Virus record (IMG/VR): IMGVR_UViG_3300027810_000721
Coordinates: 1-23,893 of that record
Length of the DNA: 23,893 nt
DNA from: a virus
Reading direction: 5' to 3' (one strand)
Within the stretch, counting starts at the first letter, position 1; every line of letters starts with the position of its first letter. The notes beneath the pieces are model-generated. The model was not told the origin of the DNA, searched no databases, and was given only the letters and a program-made list of their open reading frames with translations. Shown here in pieces: positions 1-10,039 of this stretch. Both the position numbers and the translations under genes were made by a program.

Positions 1-3000
1 ATAAGAGGTTTATCTGTTTCAACAAAATCTTTGTAGATATACTCGCCCTTGCTAGTTAATTCACCTGAGTTTAAATCAATACCATTATAATTTGTTACTT
101 CATTTTTACCAAAAGAAACTGTAATTGGTGACTTAGGAAATGTCTCTTGATGTACATGATTCCTGATGTATTTTCCTAGATTTGATTCATTTGTTAAATC
201 AAATGTTTTTATTATTTCAGCATTCTTTAACAAATCTTGAACTCTAGTAAAATTACCAGCGTCGTCTATATCAGCGTCAACTCCAGTTGGATTATCAACC
301 TTAAATATTACAAAATTCTTTGGCATGTTGTTATCAGACCATATCGGAGCAAATATCTTTAATTTTTCATCATAATTTTTAGAATAACTATAAGAAGTAC
401 CATATTGATATTCTTCTTCTATTTGTTTATCATAAGAATCAAGAACCGTTAAATCAGATTCTTGCCTTTTAGTTAAGTAAATTAAATCAGATGGAGTTCC
501 ATTGGCTTTAAAAAACTCAGAAACATCATTTGCATAATTTCCATTAGGGCTAATAGGGTATTTCTTGTATTGTGTTGAGGCTAAAGTTTTTGTCGCACTA
601 ATGCTCTCTAAAAATATTGACCCATCAGAACTAGTAACTATCTTAACGTTACCAGATAATTTAGGATTTGTTCTCAATAATGGTTTAGCGACATTGTCTA
701 ACTCATAATTAACTTGTGTATTAAAATTAGGACCAGCTTTTCTAGAATCATATCCACTAACAACAGGAAACGTATATGTTTTACTGATTTTAATTTTATC
801 ATCAATGATACATGACTTGTAATCAGCTTTAGGATAAACCTCTATTATAGATTCGCTGCTTATTCCTATGTCTAATCCATCAGAAACTACAGGTGTTTGT
901 TTTTCTATTAATCTATCTTTTACTAGTAAAACAGCAGTGTCAATATTTTCACTTTCTATCACAAATGCATATTCTAAACAACTATCAAAATTACTTGAAT
1001 TAATAGTATCTCCAAAGGACAGTGTATCTGTAAAGTCCTTTATATAACTTCCTTGATCACCAGATTTGTTTGTATGTAAACCATCTATAATATACAATGG
1101 CCAAGCTAATACCTCGAGGCCGCCATTATTGTGTCCTGGCCCAATAATCTCAGGCTCACATGAGTAAAAACCATAGAATACATTGATATCATTTGCGGTT
1201 GGTGTATTTTCCCTAACTATACCCGGTGATATATTTGGCCTGTCATAGTTATCACATGTACCATAATTAGATATCGCAAGTCCAGTTGTTAATCTTCCAT
1301 CGATATCATAACCATACCAATTGTTATTTATATTATCCCCTTTATTATCCCACACTAAGTAACCGTTTCCGTCTGAAAATATATTTGATTCAAATAAATC
1401 GTCTTGATCTTCAGTTTGTGCACCTATCTCGGATTTGTATATGGGCACATTGTATCTCGCTATATCCTTTAATGATGAGTGCGCAACATCGATTGGTCTA
1501 TTATACCATATATCCAGTATGTTTAAATGATCAGCTTCTGTTGCACAGAACTGATTTAAATTAGGATCATCTATACTAGATTTATTAATATTTAACAAAC
1601 TAAACGTATAATTGACATCTTCACCATCACATTCCCATGTGTATTGAGTAACACCTCCGTTTGTTCCCCATGTATTACTAGATGATCTTTTATAATAAGT
1701 TACATTTTGATTAATATCACTATAAATACCACTATCAATAAAACCTGATGAACTAGTTCTATTCGTGATTATATAAAGATTAGAATCTAACTCACTGCTA
1801 AAAAGCGGGGTTTCTGCCTCCACCAAGTCTTCTAGGGACTTTATGCCATCATTTGGTGAATCCCCGTCATACTCGTAATATACTTTGATGCTTTGAAAAT
1901 CACCATCACAATATGATATGGTATTAGTAGCATATTTAACTTCAGTATATCTAGAAACTGCTGTATTACCACATGTTACTGTTTGTAATATCTCTCCGGT
2001 TAAACCTATTTTTACTACTTTAGATGCATTGTCATCCGAAATAGGTATCCATTGAGAATTAGAACTATTAGAAGTAACCTTTTGATTTAAAGATTCATCA
2101 TAATAAATAATATCTCCTTCTTCTAATTCGCCGACATTGTTTGCTTGTATTGTATTACCATACGCTGTTCCATTTCTGCTTGCAATACACAACGATACTG
2201 CGTCAGCACCAAAAGATCCAATCTTCATTTCAAACCGTGGTACTGGTGTAACAGTAATAGAAACATCCAGTATTTGAGATTCAGCTCCTTTGATATCTTT
2301 TGCCTGTAATTTTAAAGTATCAGGTCCAAAATAACCAAGCGTTGGGGTATATTTCAAGCTAAGTGTATGAACATTAAGCGGATTAAGCGGAGTTCCTAAT
2401 GAAACAGTCGCGGACGTGTTGGTTATTGCACCATATTCCGGGTTTGTTGTTATAAACCATTCAATTTGATCATTATCTGCATCAGAACCTGTTACATTAA
2501 AAGTAACAGATGAGTTCTGATCTACCAATATAGTGCCGGTATCAGGATGTGGATCACTGAGGACTGGTGCATCATTTAAAGGATTCAGTGTTATTGTACC
2601 AATAAGAGATTCGTTCAATTCCGTATCCGTTGCTTTAAACGTGAAAAAATCTGATCCAATAGTACTCTCTGTGTGTTCATAAATAACAGCATTGTTATCC
2701 ACAAAAATAAGATTACCTCTAGTTGGCTGAGTTATTATAGTATACGTTAAAGCTATAGGAGTGTCTACATTGTCATTAGCCACTAAAGTTATTGCCAATG
2801 TTTGATTCCATACTACATCATATGCAGCATCTACAGGAATTGGCGCGGAAGAATCATTTACATTTACAGTTCTAGTCACTTCAACTGCAGGGAGTGGAAC
2901 AGCGTCACTGACGTTATATTTAATCGTATATGTTCCTACAGTAGCAGTATTTACTGTTCCTGTGACAAGAACATTTGAAGTAATATCCCCATCGTGAATA

Positions 3001-4256
3001 TCTATAGCAGTATAGCCTGGATCGGCATATGTACTATTCACATTTATATTTAATGTTGCGTCACCGTTTAGTGTTATAATTGGTGGACTTGTATCTACAA
3101 CTGTAACAGTTCTAGTAGCAGTTCCTGTATTGTTATTGGCATCTGTTGCCGTATATGTAATATCGTAAGTTCCTACGGTAGTAGTATCAACCGTTCCTGT
3201 AGAAGTAACTGTTTCTCCACCATCAGCGGTAGCTCCAGCGTCTGTATAACTGGTACCAGCCTCTATTGTAGGTGCATTATTACCATTAATGGTAATTATA
3301 GGTCCAGTAGTATCAACCACATTCACTGTTCTAGTAGCAGTTCCTGTATTGTTATTGGCATCTGTTGCCGTATATGTAATCGTATATGTTCCTACAATAG
3401 AAGTAGTTACTGTTCCCGTAGAAGTAACTGTTTCTCCACCATCAGCGGTAGCTCCAGCGTCATCATATGTTGTTCCTAATTCAACAGTAGCAGGATTATC
3501 TCCAGTTATAGTAATTATAGGTGCAGTATTATCAACAACATTCACTATTCTTGTTGCTGTTCCTATATTCCCTGCAGCATCAGTAGCTGAGTAAGTAATG
3601 GTATACGCTCCACCGGTTGAGGTATCAACAGTTCCAGTAGAAGTAACGGTTTCACCACCATCTGAAGTTGCACCAATATCTGTATAAGTACCTCCCATTT
3701 CAACCGTAGCTGGATTATCTCCATTTACAGTAAGTAAAGGTAACGTTGTATCAACAACATTAACCGTTCTGGTGGCTGTTCCTATATTTCCTACAGCATC
3801 TGTTGCCGTATATGTAATTGTATACTCTCTAACTATTGAGGTATCAACAGTTCCGGTTGGTGTAACTGCTGCCGTAACTGTTTCTCCACCATCAGCAGTG
3901 GCTCCAGCGTCTGTATAAGTCGTTCCTAATTCAACAGTAACAGGATTGTTTCCAGTTACAGTAATAACAGGAGCAGTAATATCTGGAATCGCACATGATG
4001 CTACTTCAGAAACTGCACCGTCGACGCCCACTTTAAAAGTTTCTGTACCGTTAGCGCCAGTTTCCTTAAAGAATTGATCACCACCATTAAATACTATTAG
4101 GTTTCCGTAATCAGTGTAAAGAATATCTAGATTAGCCGGTTTAAGTGAGTTGCTATTAAATTGTACTCCCGTTGAGCCTGCTCCCGAAAAGGAACAAGCA
4201 GATACAGCGTCTGTTTGACCTGTATCTATAATTAGTATACTTTGAATTGCACTCAT
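1..4256 (-). CDS. Giant Ig-repeat tail/adhesin protein, C-terminus beyond the window
   Basis: The frame is open from an ATG at 4256-4254 to the left window edge (at least 1418 codons, no stop seen), so the C-terminus is missing. Visible order: residues 1-90 are an N-terminal segment rich in small residues. Residues about 91-467 hold five Ig-like repeats of about 73-80 residues with the hallmarks TVELGTTYTDAGATA, GTYTITYTATDA and TATRTVNVVD, which match the DUF5011/HYR-like surface Ig fold. Residues about 468-655 hold two cadherin-like (tandem-95 type) domains with GTITLNPLNDAPVLSDP between them. Residues from about 673 on are a long region I do not recognise. Such domains in phages usually decorate virions or bind surface glycans, so a distal tail or host-contact role is inferred. 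It is the last gene of the run, 58 bases after the 1252-aa gene. The leader reads TTTAAATAA before ATG, with no Shine-Dalgarno. Confidence 0.85.
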   Translation of the reverse strand, partial: MSAIQSILIIDTGQTDAVSACSFSGAGSTGVQFNSNSLKPANLDILYTDYGNLIVFNGGDQFFKETGANGTETFKVGVDGAVSEVASCAIPDITAPVITVTGNNPVTVELGTTYTDAGATADGGETVTAAVTPTGTVDTSIVREYTITYTATDAVGNIGTATRTVNVVDTTLPLLTVNGDNPATVEMGGTYTDIGATSDGGETVTSTGTVDTSTGGAYTITYSATDAAGNIGTATRIVNVVDNTAPIITITGDNPATVELGTTYDDAGATADGGETVTSTGTVTTSIVGTYTITYTATDANNNTGTATRTVNVVDTTGPIITINGNNAPTIEAGTSYTDAGATADGGETVTSTGTVDTTTVGTYDITYTATDANNNTGTATRTVTVVDTSPPIITLNGDATLNINVNSTYADPGYTAIDIHDGDITSNVLVTGTVNTATVGTYTIKYNVSDAVPLPAVEVTRTVNVNDSSAPIPVDAAYDVVWNQTLAITLVANDNVDTPIALTYTIITQPTRGNLIFVDNNAVIYEHTESTIGSDFFTFKATDTELNESLIGTITLNPLNDAPVLSDPHPDTGTILVDQNSSVTFNVTGSDADNDQIEWFITTNPEYGAITNTSATVSLGTPLNPLNVHTLSLKYTPTLGYFGPDTLKLQAKDIKGAESQILDVSITVTPVPRFEMKIGSFGADAVSLCIASRNGTAYGNTIQANNVGELEEGDIIYYDESLNQKVTSNSSNSQWIPISDDNASKVVKIGLTGEILQTVTCGNTAVSRYTEVKYATNTISYCDGDFQSIKVYYEYDGDSPNDGIKSLEDLVEAETPLFSSELDSNLYIITNRTSSSGFIDSGIYSDINQNVTYYKRSSSNTWGTNGGVTQYTWECDGEDVNYTFSLLNINKSSIDDPNLNQFCATEADHLNILDIWYNRPIDVAHSSLKDIARYNVPIYKSEIGAQTEDQDDLFESNIFSDGNGYLVWDNKGDNINNNWYGYDIDGRLTTGLAISNYGTCDNYDRPNISPGIVRENTPTANDINVFYGFYSCEPEIIGPGHNNGGLEVLAWPLYIIDGLHTNKSGDQGSYIKDFTDTLSFGDTINSSNFDSCLEYAFVIESENIDTAVLLVKDRLIEKQTPVVSDGLDIGISSESIIEVYPKADYKSCIIDDKIKISKTYTFPVVSGYDSRKAGPNFNTQVNYELDNVAKPLLRTNPKLSGNVKIVTSSDGSIFLESISATKTLASTQYKKYPISPNGNYANDVSEFFKANGTPSDLIYLTKRQESDLTVLDSYDKQIEEEYQYGTSYSYSKNYDEKLKIFAPIWSDNNMPKNFVIFKVDNPTGVDADIDDAGNFTRVQDLLKNAEIIKTFDLTNESNLGKYIRNHVHQETFPKSPITVSFGKNEVTNYNGIDLNSGELTSKGEYIYKDFVETDKPL
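2857..3986 (-). repeat. Tandem Ig-domain coding repeats, 219-bp period in the best-matched pair
   Basis: Five consecutive Ig-like domain repeats are encoded here. Units three and four are exactly 219 bp apart and share long identical DNA blocks: 3109-3161 with 3328-3380 (53 bases), and 3202-3242 with 3421-3461 (41 bases). The outer units are more diverged, and unit five (2857 to about 3096) is the least similar and slightly longer. Identity at DNA level, including synonymous positions, suggests recent duplication or gene conversion among the central units. Copy number may therefore vary between relatives, and short-read assembly may collapse it. Confidence 0.8.
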
Positions 4257-4314
4257 TTATTTAAATCTTTTTATAACACAGTTCATCTGTCTGTATTATA
4301 TATCCAGATTTAAT

Positions 4315-7300
4315 TTATGCACCGTATCTTGTAAGCTTTGCAGCTCGAATAGAGTTTAAGTTTTTACCCTTTGCTGTATATTTAGCAAACACTTCTAAGT
4401 CAAATGAAAATTGTTGATCATGTTTATCAAATATATCTAAACCTATCTTTTTAGTATATGTTAAATTAGGAAATCTTAATTTAGCTTGACCACCAACTCG
4501 TCCTGTGTCAGAATCTGGATCATTACCAAAGTAATCAGTCATTCTATATTGAAATATAATATCAACTGAAAGCGCATTAGAATTATCAAGCGTTGCTACT
4601 TTTCCTTTAATTTGTTTTCTACTTTGCTTAGTGTCACCCTCTACCTTTAGTGTGTTCAAATTAATAGGAGATAAAAATAAGAATGCTCCACATGAACGTC
4701 CACCTAAAAGATATTGATCATTTGCATCAAATGACATTTTAAAAGATCTGCCGCCCGGTGTTATTAAATCGCTAGTCTTTTGAAAAGCCAATTGTTTAGT
4801 TGCGTTGTTTCCAGTAACTACTGCCGGGCCAAAAATCCCTGAGCCTGTACCAGATCCAGATCCACTATATACAAACGATGTTCCTGTTGCATATGTTGAC
4901 GTGATAGGCATTGTGTATATTGCATTATCAACAATAGCTTGAACATGTGCTTTTTGTTCGGCATCTGTTACGCTTGCCTCATCAATAGATCCATTGTCCT
5001 TTAAATCACTGTACAGGTTTTCTAAATCAGGATGATCTTTGTGTATGTATAGGCCATTGTTGTAATTTGCAGCACCAATTAAACCTATACTACATACGTC
5101 TACTTGACTAGCGCTAAAATCTACACTTAAATCTACAGCTGTGCTACTTCCAGTAGTACTCTTACCAAATGTCCCGGTCCATATAAAATCAACTGAATTA
5201 CCATTTCCAGAAGGTGACTTTAAATCAACGACATCCGTACTACCAATACTAGTATAACCTAAAGAGTATTCATAATTATTCAAACTCGCAGTAGCGGTTG
5301 ATAATAAAGATTCAGTTATATACAATGGATTTTGATTAGCAATATCCATGAATCTAGAATAAACGAATTGTCCACGTCTCTGTGCAGACTGATATGGAGC
5401 ATCAGATAATAAGTCATATGCTGATATTGAGTCTTGATCTATGTTTTGATATTGAATAGGTACTAAATCATATTTACCTTCAGATGTATAATAGTTATCA
5501 GAACTAATCTTAACATCAGCGTCTGCTACATTATTATCGTTTTCTATTACACCAAACCCATTATCTGCTATAGCAGAACCTGCGGTGGTAGATCTATATG
5601 CTGGTAAATTTCTATCACCAACTAATCTAGAAACTAGTTCTAATTTAGTAGCTTTGGTGTTTTCTAATAACATTTTAAATGTCTTAGTAACAATATGTCC
5701 TTTTTTAACAGTTAAACTAGCAACTTCGTCTGTGTAATAACCTGCGAATATTTGGTTTTTGGTCCCATTATTAATAACAGTAACTGTACCATCTTCATCC
5801 ATTATCTTAACTACCAATTCGCCGATTTCAACTTCAACTGCACCTTTAAGCGAAGCTATCTGAGCTTCGAGTTCTGCAATTTTATCATATACAGAAATTG
5901 GTTTTTGTTCTGCAGATAAGAATCCTGATGCAATATTAACAGCAGCGTGTGCGTAATATTTCTCGTTTGCACTGAATGAATCATCTATATGCGAATATAC
6001 ACCTTTAGAAGAAAGCTCCTCCGATATTTTAACTGACGCTGTTTCAGCAGCGTTCGACATTAATAAAGCATCTACGTTAGTTGTGTCTATTTCCGCAATT
6101 GGAAAATCCATCGTGATTGATTCTGACCATTCAGAATATATTGGATTAGCAGGATAACCAGCTTCAGACACTGATTTAACTCTAAATTCAACTAACTCAC
6201 CTTCATTAATAGAAATGTCTAATTGATTAAAATTAACTTCTTGTGCATCTTCTACTAGACTATTTTGCCATGCAAACTTTCTAGTTTTAGAATCTCTAAA
6301 TCTATCTCTAGTTTTAGTTTTCATTTCATTCCAATTAGAAAATACTGCTGTTTTCTGTCTAGTACCTTCTGTGAATGGAAGTTGTGTAACTTCACTTGCT
6401 TTACCACTAGTTGACAAATATCTATACTGTACAACAAATTGTACAATATTTTGATCAACTGTATCAGCAACCTTCTTTGCGGTTGGCACTCCCCAAAAAC
6501 CTCTAACTCTGTACTTAGGTGCAACCTTAGTTGCATTAGTCCCAGATGCTAACGATTGTATTTGGTTCACAATACTATTATATAAACTCGTTTCACTAGT
6601 TCTTTCAGTAATAAGAGACTCTAGTTCATTCTTGTCTTTATCCTTTTGGATAGCAGATTCATACTTCTTAGTAGAAATCTCAGATCTTTTCTTAACAATA
6701 GTCTCATCTAATCTTTTGATCTTCTCTTCAACTGTAATCTTATCAGCAGATAATTTCTTAATCTTATCAGCAGTATCATTGGCAGTCAGGTGAGTATTAA
6801 CTTGTACTACCTTAAAGTTGTTAATGTCAAGCGATGGAGCATCAGGTGTAATACCTTGTGCTGCCGGAGGTATAGCATCCTCTTTTAATGCGTTAATATA
6901 TCTTCCAAAATCTGCAACTTCTTCCTTATAGTAATCATCCAGTCTTGTTTTTGAACCATCTGATTGTATAAGTGTTAATTCGTTACTATATAGTCCAATT
7001 CCCGGTGACCAGTTTTCAGCTAGAATTTTAGAGTCGGGATCAATTGCTTTAACAAACACCAACATTCTTTCATTAAAACCTACATTTATATCAATACTAA
7101 GATTAGCTGTGTCATTTTTGTAAATACTTAATTGATCAGCACCTAATTTAATAGACTCATATCCTTCGATTACTAATAATTCAACTTGATTCGTAGATCC
7201 ATCAATACGTGTAATTTTGTATCTAGTATTTCTAGCGCCACTTTGTATCATTAATTCAGATCCTACCTTTAAAGTTTCTGTATCATTTAGTGTTTTAGTA

Positions 7301-8073
7301 GAATCACTGTACGTTAACTTGTCTAATGTATACAGTTTAATATTACGTTTTACTGTGACACCTGCGCCTCCAGCAATTCCAGCACCAGCTCCACTAGAAA
7401 GTTGTTCCCTCTTAGAATTACTAATTTTTAATACATCAAACTTACCAGTAAACTGTGCGTTTCTATATGGCATGTCCCTAGTATCTTCATCTAAAGTATA
7501 TGCTATATTATTGTTCGTAATATCCTTAATTACATTATTGTAATTTAAACCATCTTTATTTTTAAAATTAGCATTAAAATAATCAACAGATATTGCATTA
7601 GAAGAATCGATTAAAATTCTTTTAACTAATACTCTTTCGGTCGTGTTCGGTATTTGACCACTTACATCAATCGAAGTTGTCAATAATGGGTTTAAGAAAT
7701 CTTCAAAAAAGTAATTAGCTTTAGTTGAAAAATTTACAGGTCTATTAAAACTTGTAATATCACTGGCAGGTGTTTTTAGTGTAGAAGTAATAATACTCTG
7801 ATATGTACCGTCTGGTAGTTTTATCCTTGTATTACCTTTACCTAAACCTGCTAAAGATTTTAGATTAGTATCTAACCTCTCTAGTTCTCGTTTCATGAAA
7901 CCAAACGATGGCACATAAACTGTTTTGGTTCCGCCATCTGTTAGTATCTCTAAAGACACGTCCTTTTGATCAGTTGTTATCGCTTCGTTAATTCTCTCAA
8001 ATGTCTTTAAAGAATTTGCGTTAATTTCAAGTAACTTCTTGAGCGAATTAGAAATAGAGTTGTTAGTATTCAT
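4315..8073 (-). CDS. Large tail/baseplate-associated fibre protein with coiled coil and Fn3-like region
   Basis: 1252 aa, no family recognised with confidence. Residues 1-75 are helical and Lys/Leu rich. Residues 225-240 are a Gly/Ala-rich linker (SGAGAGIAGGAGVT). Residues about 430-512 form a strong heptad-rich coiled coil (KIKKLSADKITVEEKIKRLD onward). Residues about 517-655 look fibronectin-type-III-like (VVQYRYLSTSGKASE, ELVEFRVKSVSEAGYPANP, YSEWSESI). A short second coiled coil follows near 725-745 (DKIAELEAQIASLKGAV). The C-terminal third is Ser/Gly/Asp rich with a GSGSGTGSG stretch, typical of extended virion proteins. Its ATG lies one base after the stop of the 645-aa gene, so the two are probably translationally coupled and act together. 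A fibre or fibre-attachment role is inferred from size, coiled coil and position downstream of the wedge genes. T4 gp10/gp12 positional analogues are possible but unproven. Confidence 0.85.
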   Translation of the reverse strand: MNTNNSISNSLKKLLEINANSLKTFERINEAITTDQKDVSLEILTDGGTKTVYVPSFGFMKRELERLDTNLKSLAGLGKGNTRIKLPDGTYQSIITSTLKTPASDITSFNRPVNFSTKANYFFEDFLNPLLTTSIDVSGQIPNTTERVLVKRILIDSSNAISVDYFNANFKNKDGLNYNNVIKDITNNNIAYTLDEDTRDMPYRNAQFTGKFDVLKISNSKREQLSSGAGAGIAGGAGVTVKRNIKLYTLDKLTYSDSTKTLNDTETLKVGSELMIQSGARNTRYKITRIDGSTNQVELLVIEGYESIKLGADQLSIYKNDTANLSIDINVGFNERMLVFVKAIDPDSKILAENWSPGIGLYSNELTLIQSDGSKTRLDDYYKEEVADFGRYINALKEDAIPPAAQGITPDAPSLDINNFKVVQVNTHLTANDTADKIKKLSADKITVEEKIKRLDETIVKKRSEISTKKYESAIQKDKDKNELESLITERTSETSLYNSIVNQIQSLASGTNATKVAPKYRVRGFWGVPTAKKVADTVDQNIVQFVVQYRYLSTSGKASEVTQLPFTEGTRQKTAVFSNWNEMKTKTRDRFRDSKTRKFAWQNSLVEDAQEVNFNQLDISINEGELVEFRVKSVSEAGYPANPIYSEWSESITMDFPIAEIDTTNVDALLMSNAAETASVKISEELSSKGVYSHIDDSFSANEKYYAHAAVNIASGFLSAEQKPISVYDKIAELEAQIASLKGAVEVEIGELVVKIMDEDGTVTVINNGTKNQIFAGYYTDEVASLTVKKGHIVTKTFKMLLENTKATKLELVSRLVGDRNLPAYRSTTAGSAIADNGFGVIENDNNVADADVKISSDNYYTSEGKYDLVPIQYQNIDQDSISAYDLLSDAPYQSAQRRGQFVYSRFMDIANQNPLYITESLLSTATASLNNYEYSLGYTSIGSTDVVDLKSPSGNGNSVDFIWTGTFGKSTTGSSTAVDLSVDFSASQVDVCSIGLIGAANYNNGLYIHKDHPDLENLYSDLKDNGSIDEASVTDAEQKAHVQAIVDNAIYTMPITSTYATGTSFVYSGSGSGTGSGIFGPAVVTGNNATKQLAFQKTSDLITPGGRSFKMSFDANDQYLLGGRSCGAFLFLSPINLNTLKVEGDTKQSRKQIKGKVATLDNSNALSVDIIFQYRMTDYFGNDPDSDTGRVGGQAKLRFPNLTYTKKIGLDIFDKHDQQFSFDLEVFAKYTAKGKNLNSIRAAKLTRYGA

Positions 8074-8074
8074 A

Positions 8075-10012
8075 TTATCTTAATATATCGGCTTCAAATT
8101 GATAGTTAGTGTAATCAGTACACACTAATTCAATATATGGTTTGTTTGTTATTAATTGTGTTCCATCAATATCAGCTATTAATTTATCAAATCCAGATGA
8201 TGTACCAGTCCAGATTTTTATGTTATTTCCTGTCATATTGATTGTATCAAATGTAATCTTAAATGCTTGTCCTGTTTTCCAAGAGACAACACTATCGTCA
8301 ATGTATATATTAAGATTACTTTCCGGATCAGAAGATATTAAACCTTTAAGACTTAATCTATTAGAAAATAAACTAAGCTTAGACCATATAGCAAACTTAG
8401 ATGATCCACTCCCCAATACGCCTGCATCAAACGGCAAGCTTGTTGATAATTGAGTGGCTATTACCTTTCCTGGAATATTCCATAAAAATACATCGTTTAA
8501 TGCATAACCGTCAACTGTGCTATTAATTTTAATTTTATTAGCAATTGTTTTATCTATTTCTGTACCCTTTCCAGCGAATATAACATCAGTGTTGTATTGT
8601 AATTCTACTGGAATAGTCCCATCTATTAATGAGTTGATTTTATTATGTGCTTTGCTGATCAATTGTAAAAGAGAATCTGAATCAGCTAATTGTATCGATG
8701 TATTTTGAAATTCATCTTCCAATGACTTTATCCTAGAAGTAAGAGCTGCTCCATCTTCTGTTGCAGTAACTAAATTCTCTATACTGTCCAGTCTAGTAAC
8801 TATTGAATTATATCTATTATTTGCCTGTATTAAAAGTTCTGTTGCATTTTCTAATGCGGTTGTTGTATCCATAAATAAATCCATGGAGAACGTTGTAAAA
8901 TCATTTACACTAGTTTCAACTCCAACATTATCTAATGAAGAATTAAACTTTAAATTTAATTTTAAAGAGAACGCGTTACCATTTAGTCCAGTAACTTCGT
9001 TTGGTTTATATTTAATTTGTTCATTGATCTTAGAACCAGGTCCATATGCATCTTGTATATCATCTAATATTAAAATACCATATAAGTTGGTTGCTCTATT
9101 TGCAGGTATAGATTCACTATATAGATCATAGTAAACAAGAATTGCATTAAATGTAAACTTTTGACCTTTTTTAGCAAAATCTAATAAAGATTCAACATCA
9201 GGATTGGTGTTAATCTCTTCATAAGCGTTTGCGTCGAATTGTATACCAACACTATTTGTACCATTTGTTCTAACATCATAATATGGTCCGCTATTAGTTG
9301 CGTATTCATCAACCACTGCATCAATATTTATATTAGGATCAGGGTGTGTTTGTCCCTCTCTGCCCTTTATATAATCAGCTGCATATAATTTAGTTGCGGT
9401 TGTGTTGTAGTTTGTTGGTTTAAATAAAACAGTTGGCGTATAACCTACCGAAGTAGGAACGTTTATATAAACCTCATGATATGTGTTACCTTGATATGCA
9501 ACATCATTTTCTACATCAATTGTACCTAAGTACTTTACAATTCTATCGTAATTTTCACTAGCAAATGTCCCATTTACCTTTTCAGTATAATTACCTAATT
9601 GAGTTTGATTAGAATCTGCTGCAATAAAATCAACAGCTCCTAGCGAACTTAACCATTTAAAGAATACCTTTTCAGCATCTGATTGTAATAATATTGGATC
9701 ATAATCGTCATCTTTCAATAACAATTCTTCCAAGTTTAATGCGTAGTTCTGAAATGTTTGTGCGAAATCTACATTAGGCATTCCAGCAACGTATGCTTGA
9801 CCCGAAGGCTGCTTAAGGTTTGTTTCGAAATCTATTGTGTTAGAACCGTTAACTGAATCAGTAAAATCCGGAAGATCTAATAAAGCATATTTACTAAACT
9901 CAAAATTTAAATCTGAACTGTTAAAAGCTCTAGTCATGTCTCTTGCTGAAGAAGCAAAAGCATACATTGTGCCACCCATGGGCTGCGGTATTCTAACTAG
10001 AGGAGTTGCCAT
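8075..10012 (-). CDS. Unrecognised structural protein, probable fibre/baseplate periphery
   Basis: 645 aa, starting MATPLVRIPQPMGGTMYAF. I do not recognise the family. The N-terminal part (about 1-110) reads like an attachment domain with DLNFEFSKYALLDLPDF. The middle (about 180-370) is beta-rich with many Asn/Tyr/Thr. A helical, coiled-coil-like stretch runs from about 385 to 465 (ATELLIQANNRYNSIVTRLD, then SLLQLISKAHNKINSLI). The last 170 residues are beta-rich and may be a small carbohydrate-binding-like domain (DPESNLNIYIDDSVVSWKTG), but that is a guess. It lies 22 bases after the 201-aa fibre-like gene and directly before the 1252-aa gene. A TATAAATA box lies 20 bases upstream of its ATG. 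Confidence 0.85.
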   Translation of the reverse strand: MATPLVRIPQPMGGTMYAFASSARDMTRAFNSSDLNFEFSKYALLDLPDFTDSVNGSNTIDFETNLKQPSGQAYVAGMPNVDFAQTFQNYALNLEELLLKDDDYDPILLQSDAEKVFFKWLSSLGAVDFIAADSNQTQLGNYTEKVNGTFASENYDRIVKYLGTIDVENDVAYQGNTYHEVYINVPTSVGYTPTVLFKPTNYNTTATKLYAADYIKGREGQTHPDPNINIDAVVDEYATNSGPYYDVRTNGTNSVGIQFDANAYEEINTNPDVESLLDFAKKGQKFTFNAILVYYDLYSESIPANRATNLYGILILDDIQDAYGPGSKINEQIKYKPNEVTGLNGNAFSLKLNLKFNSSLDNVGVETSVNDFTTFSMDLFMDTTTALENATELLIQANNRYNSIVTRLDSIENLVTATEDGAALTSRIKSLEDEFQNTSIQLADSDSLLQLISKAHNKINSLIDGTIPVELQYNTDVIFAGKGTEIDKTIANKIKINSTVDGYALNDVFLWNIPGKVIATQLSTSLPFDAGVLGSGSSKFAIWSKLSLFSNRLSLKGLISSDPESNLNIYIDDSVVSWKTGQAFKITFDTINMTGNNIKIWTGTSSGFDKLIADIDGTQLITNKPYIELVCTDYTNYQFEADILR

Positions 10013-10031
10013 CTATTCTTTAAATTTTATT

Positions 10032-10039
10032 TATTTATA
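10032..10039 (-). promoter_or_regulatory. TATAAATA, exact T4-type late promoter box (tentative)
   Basis: On the minus strand this reads TATAAATA, identical to the T4 late-promoter -10 element recognised by gp55-type sigma factors. It overlaps the stop region of the 201-aa gene and is 20 bases before the ATG of the 645-aa gene, which would leave a very short leader. In DNA this AT-rich an eight-base match can arise by chance, and T/A-rich variants occur before several other starts, so confidence is low. Confidence 0.25.

Noticed and set aside
1286-1564. Plus-strand open frame of 92 codons
   Set aside because: It lies fully antisense to the giant Ig-repeat gene, its composition is typical of a shadow frame, and no leader or family pattern is seen.
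3289-3594. Plus-strand Val/Pro-rich open frame over the Ig repeats
   Set aside because: It is an antisense reading of the repeated minus-strand domains; its internal repetition simply mirrors them.
4257-4314. 58-base gap as a terminator or promoter
   Set aside because: Only a four-pair stem (ACAG/CTGT) and A/T-rich sequence are visible; nothing convincing.
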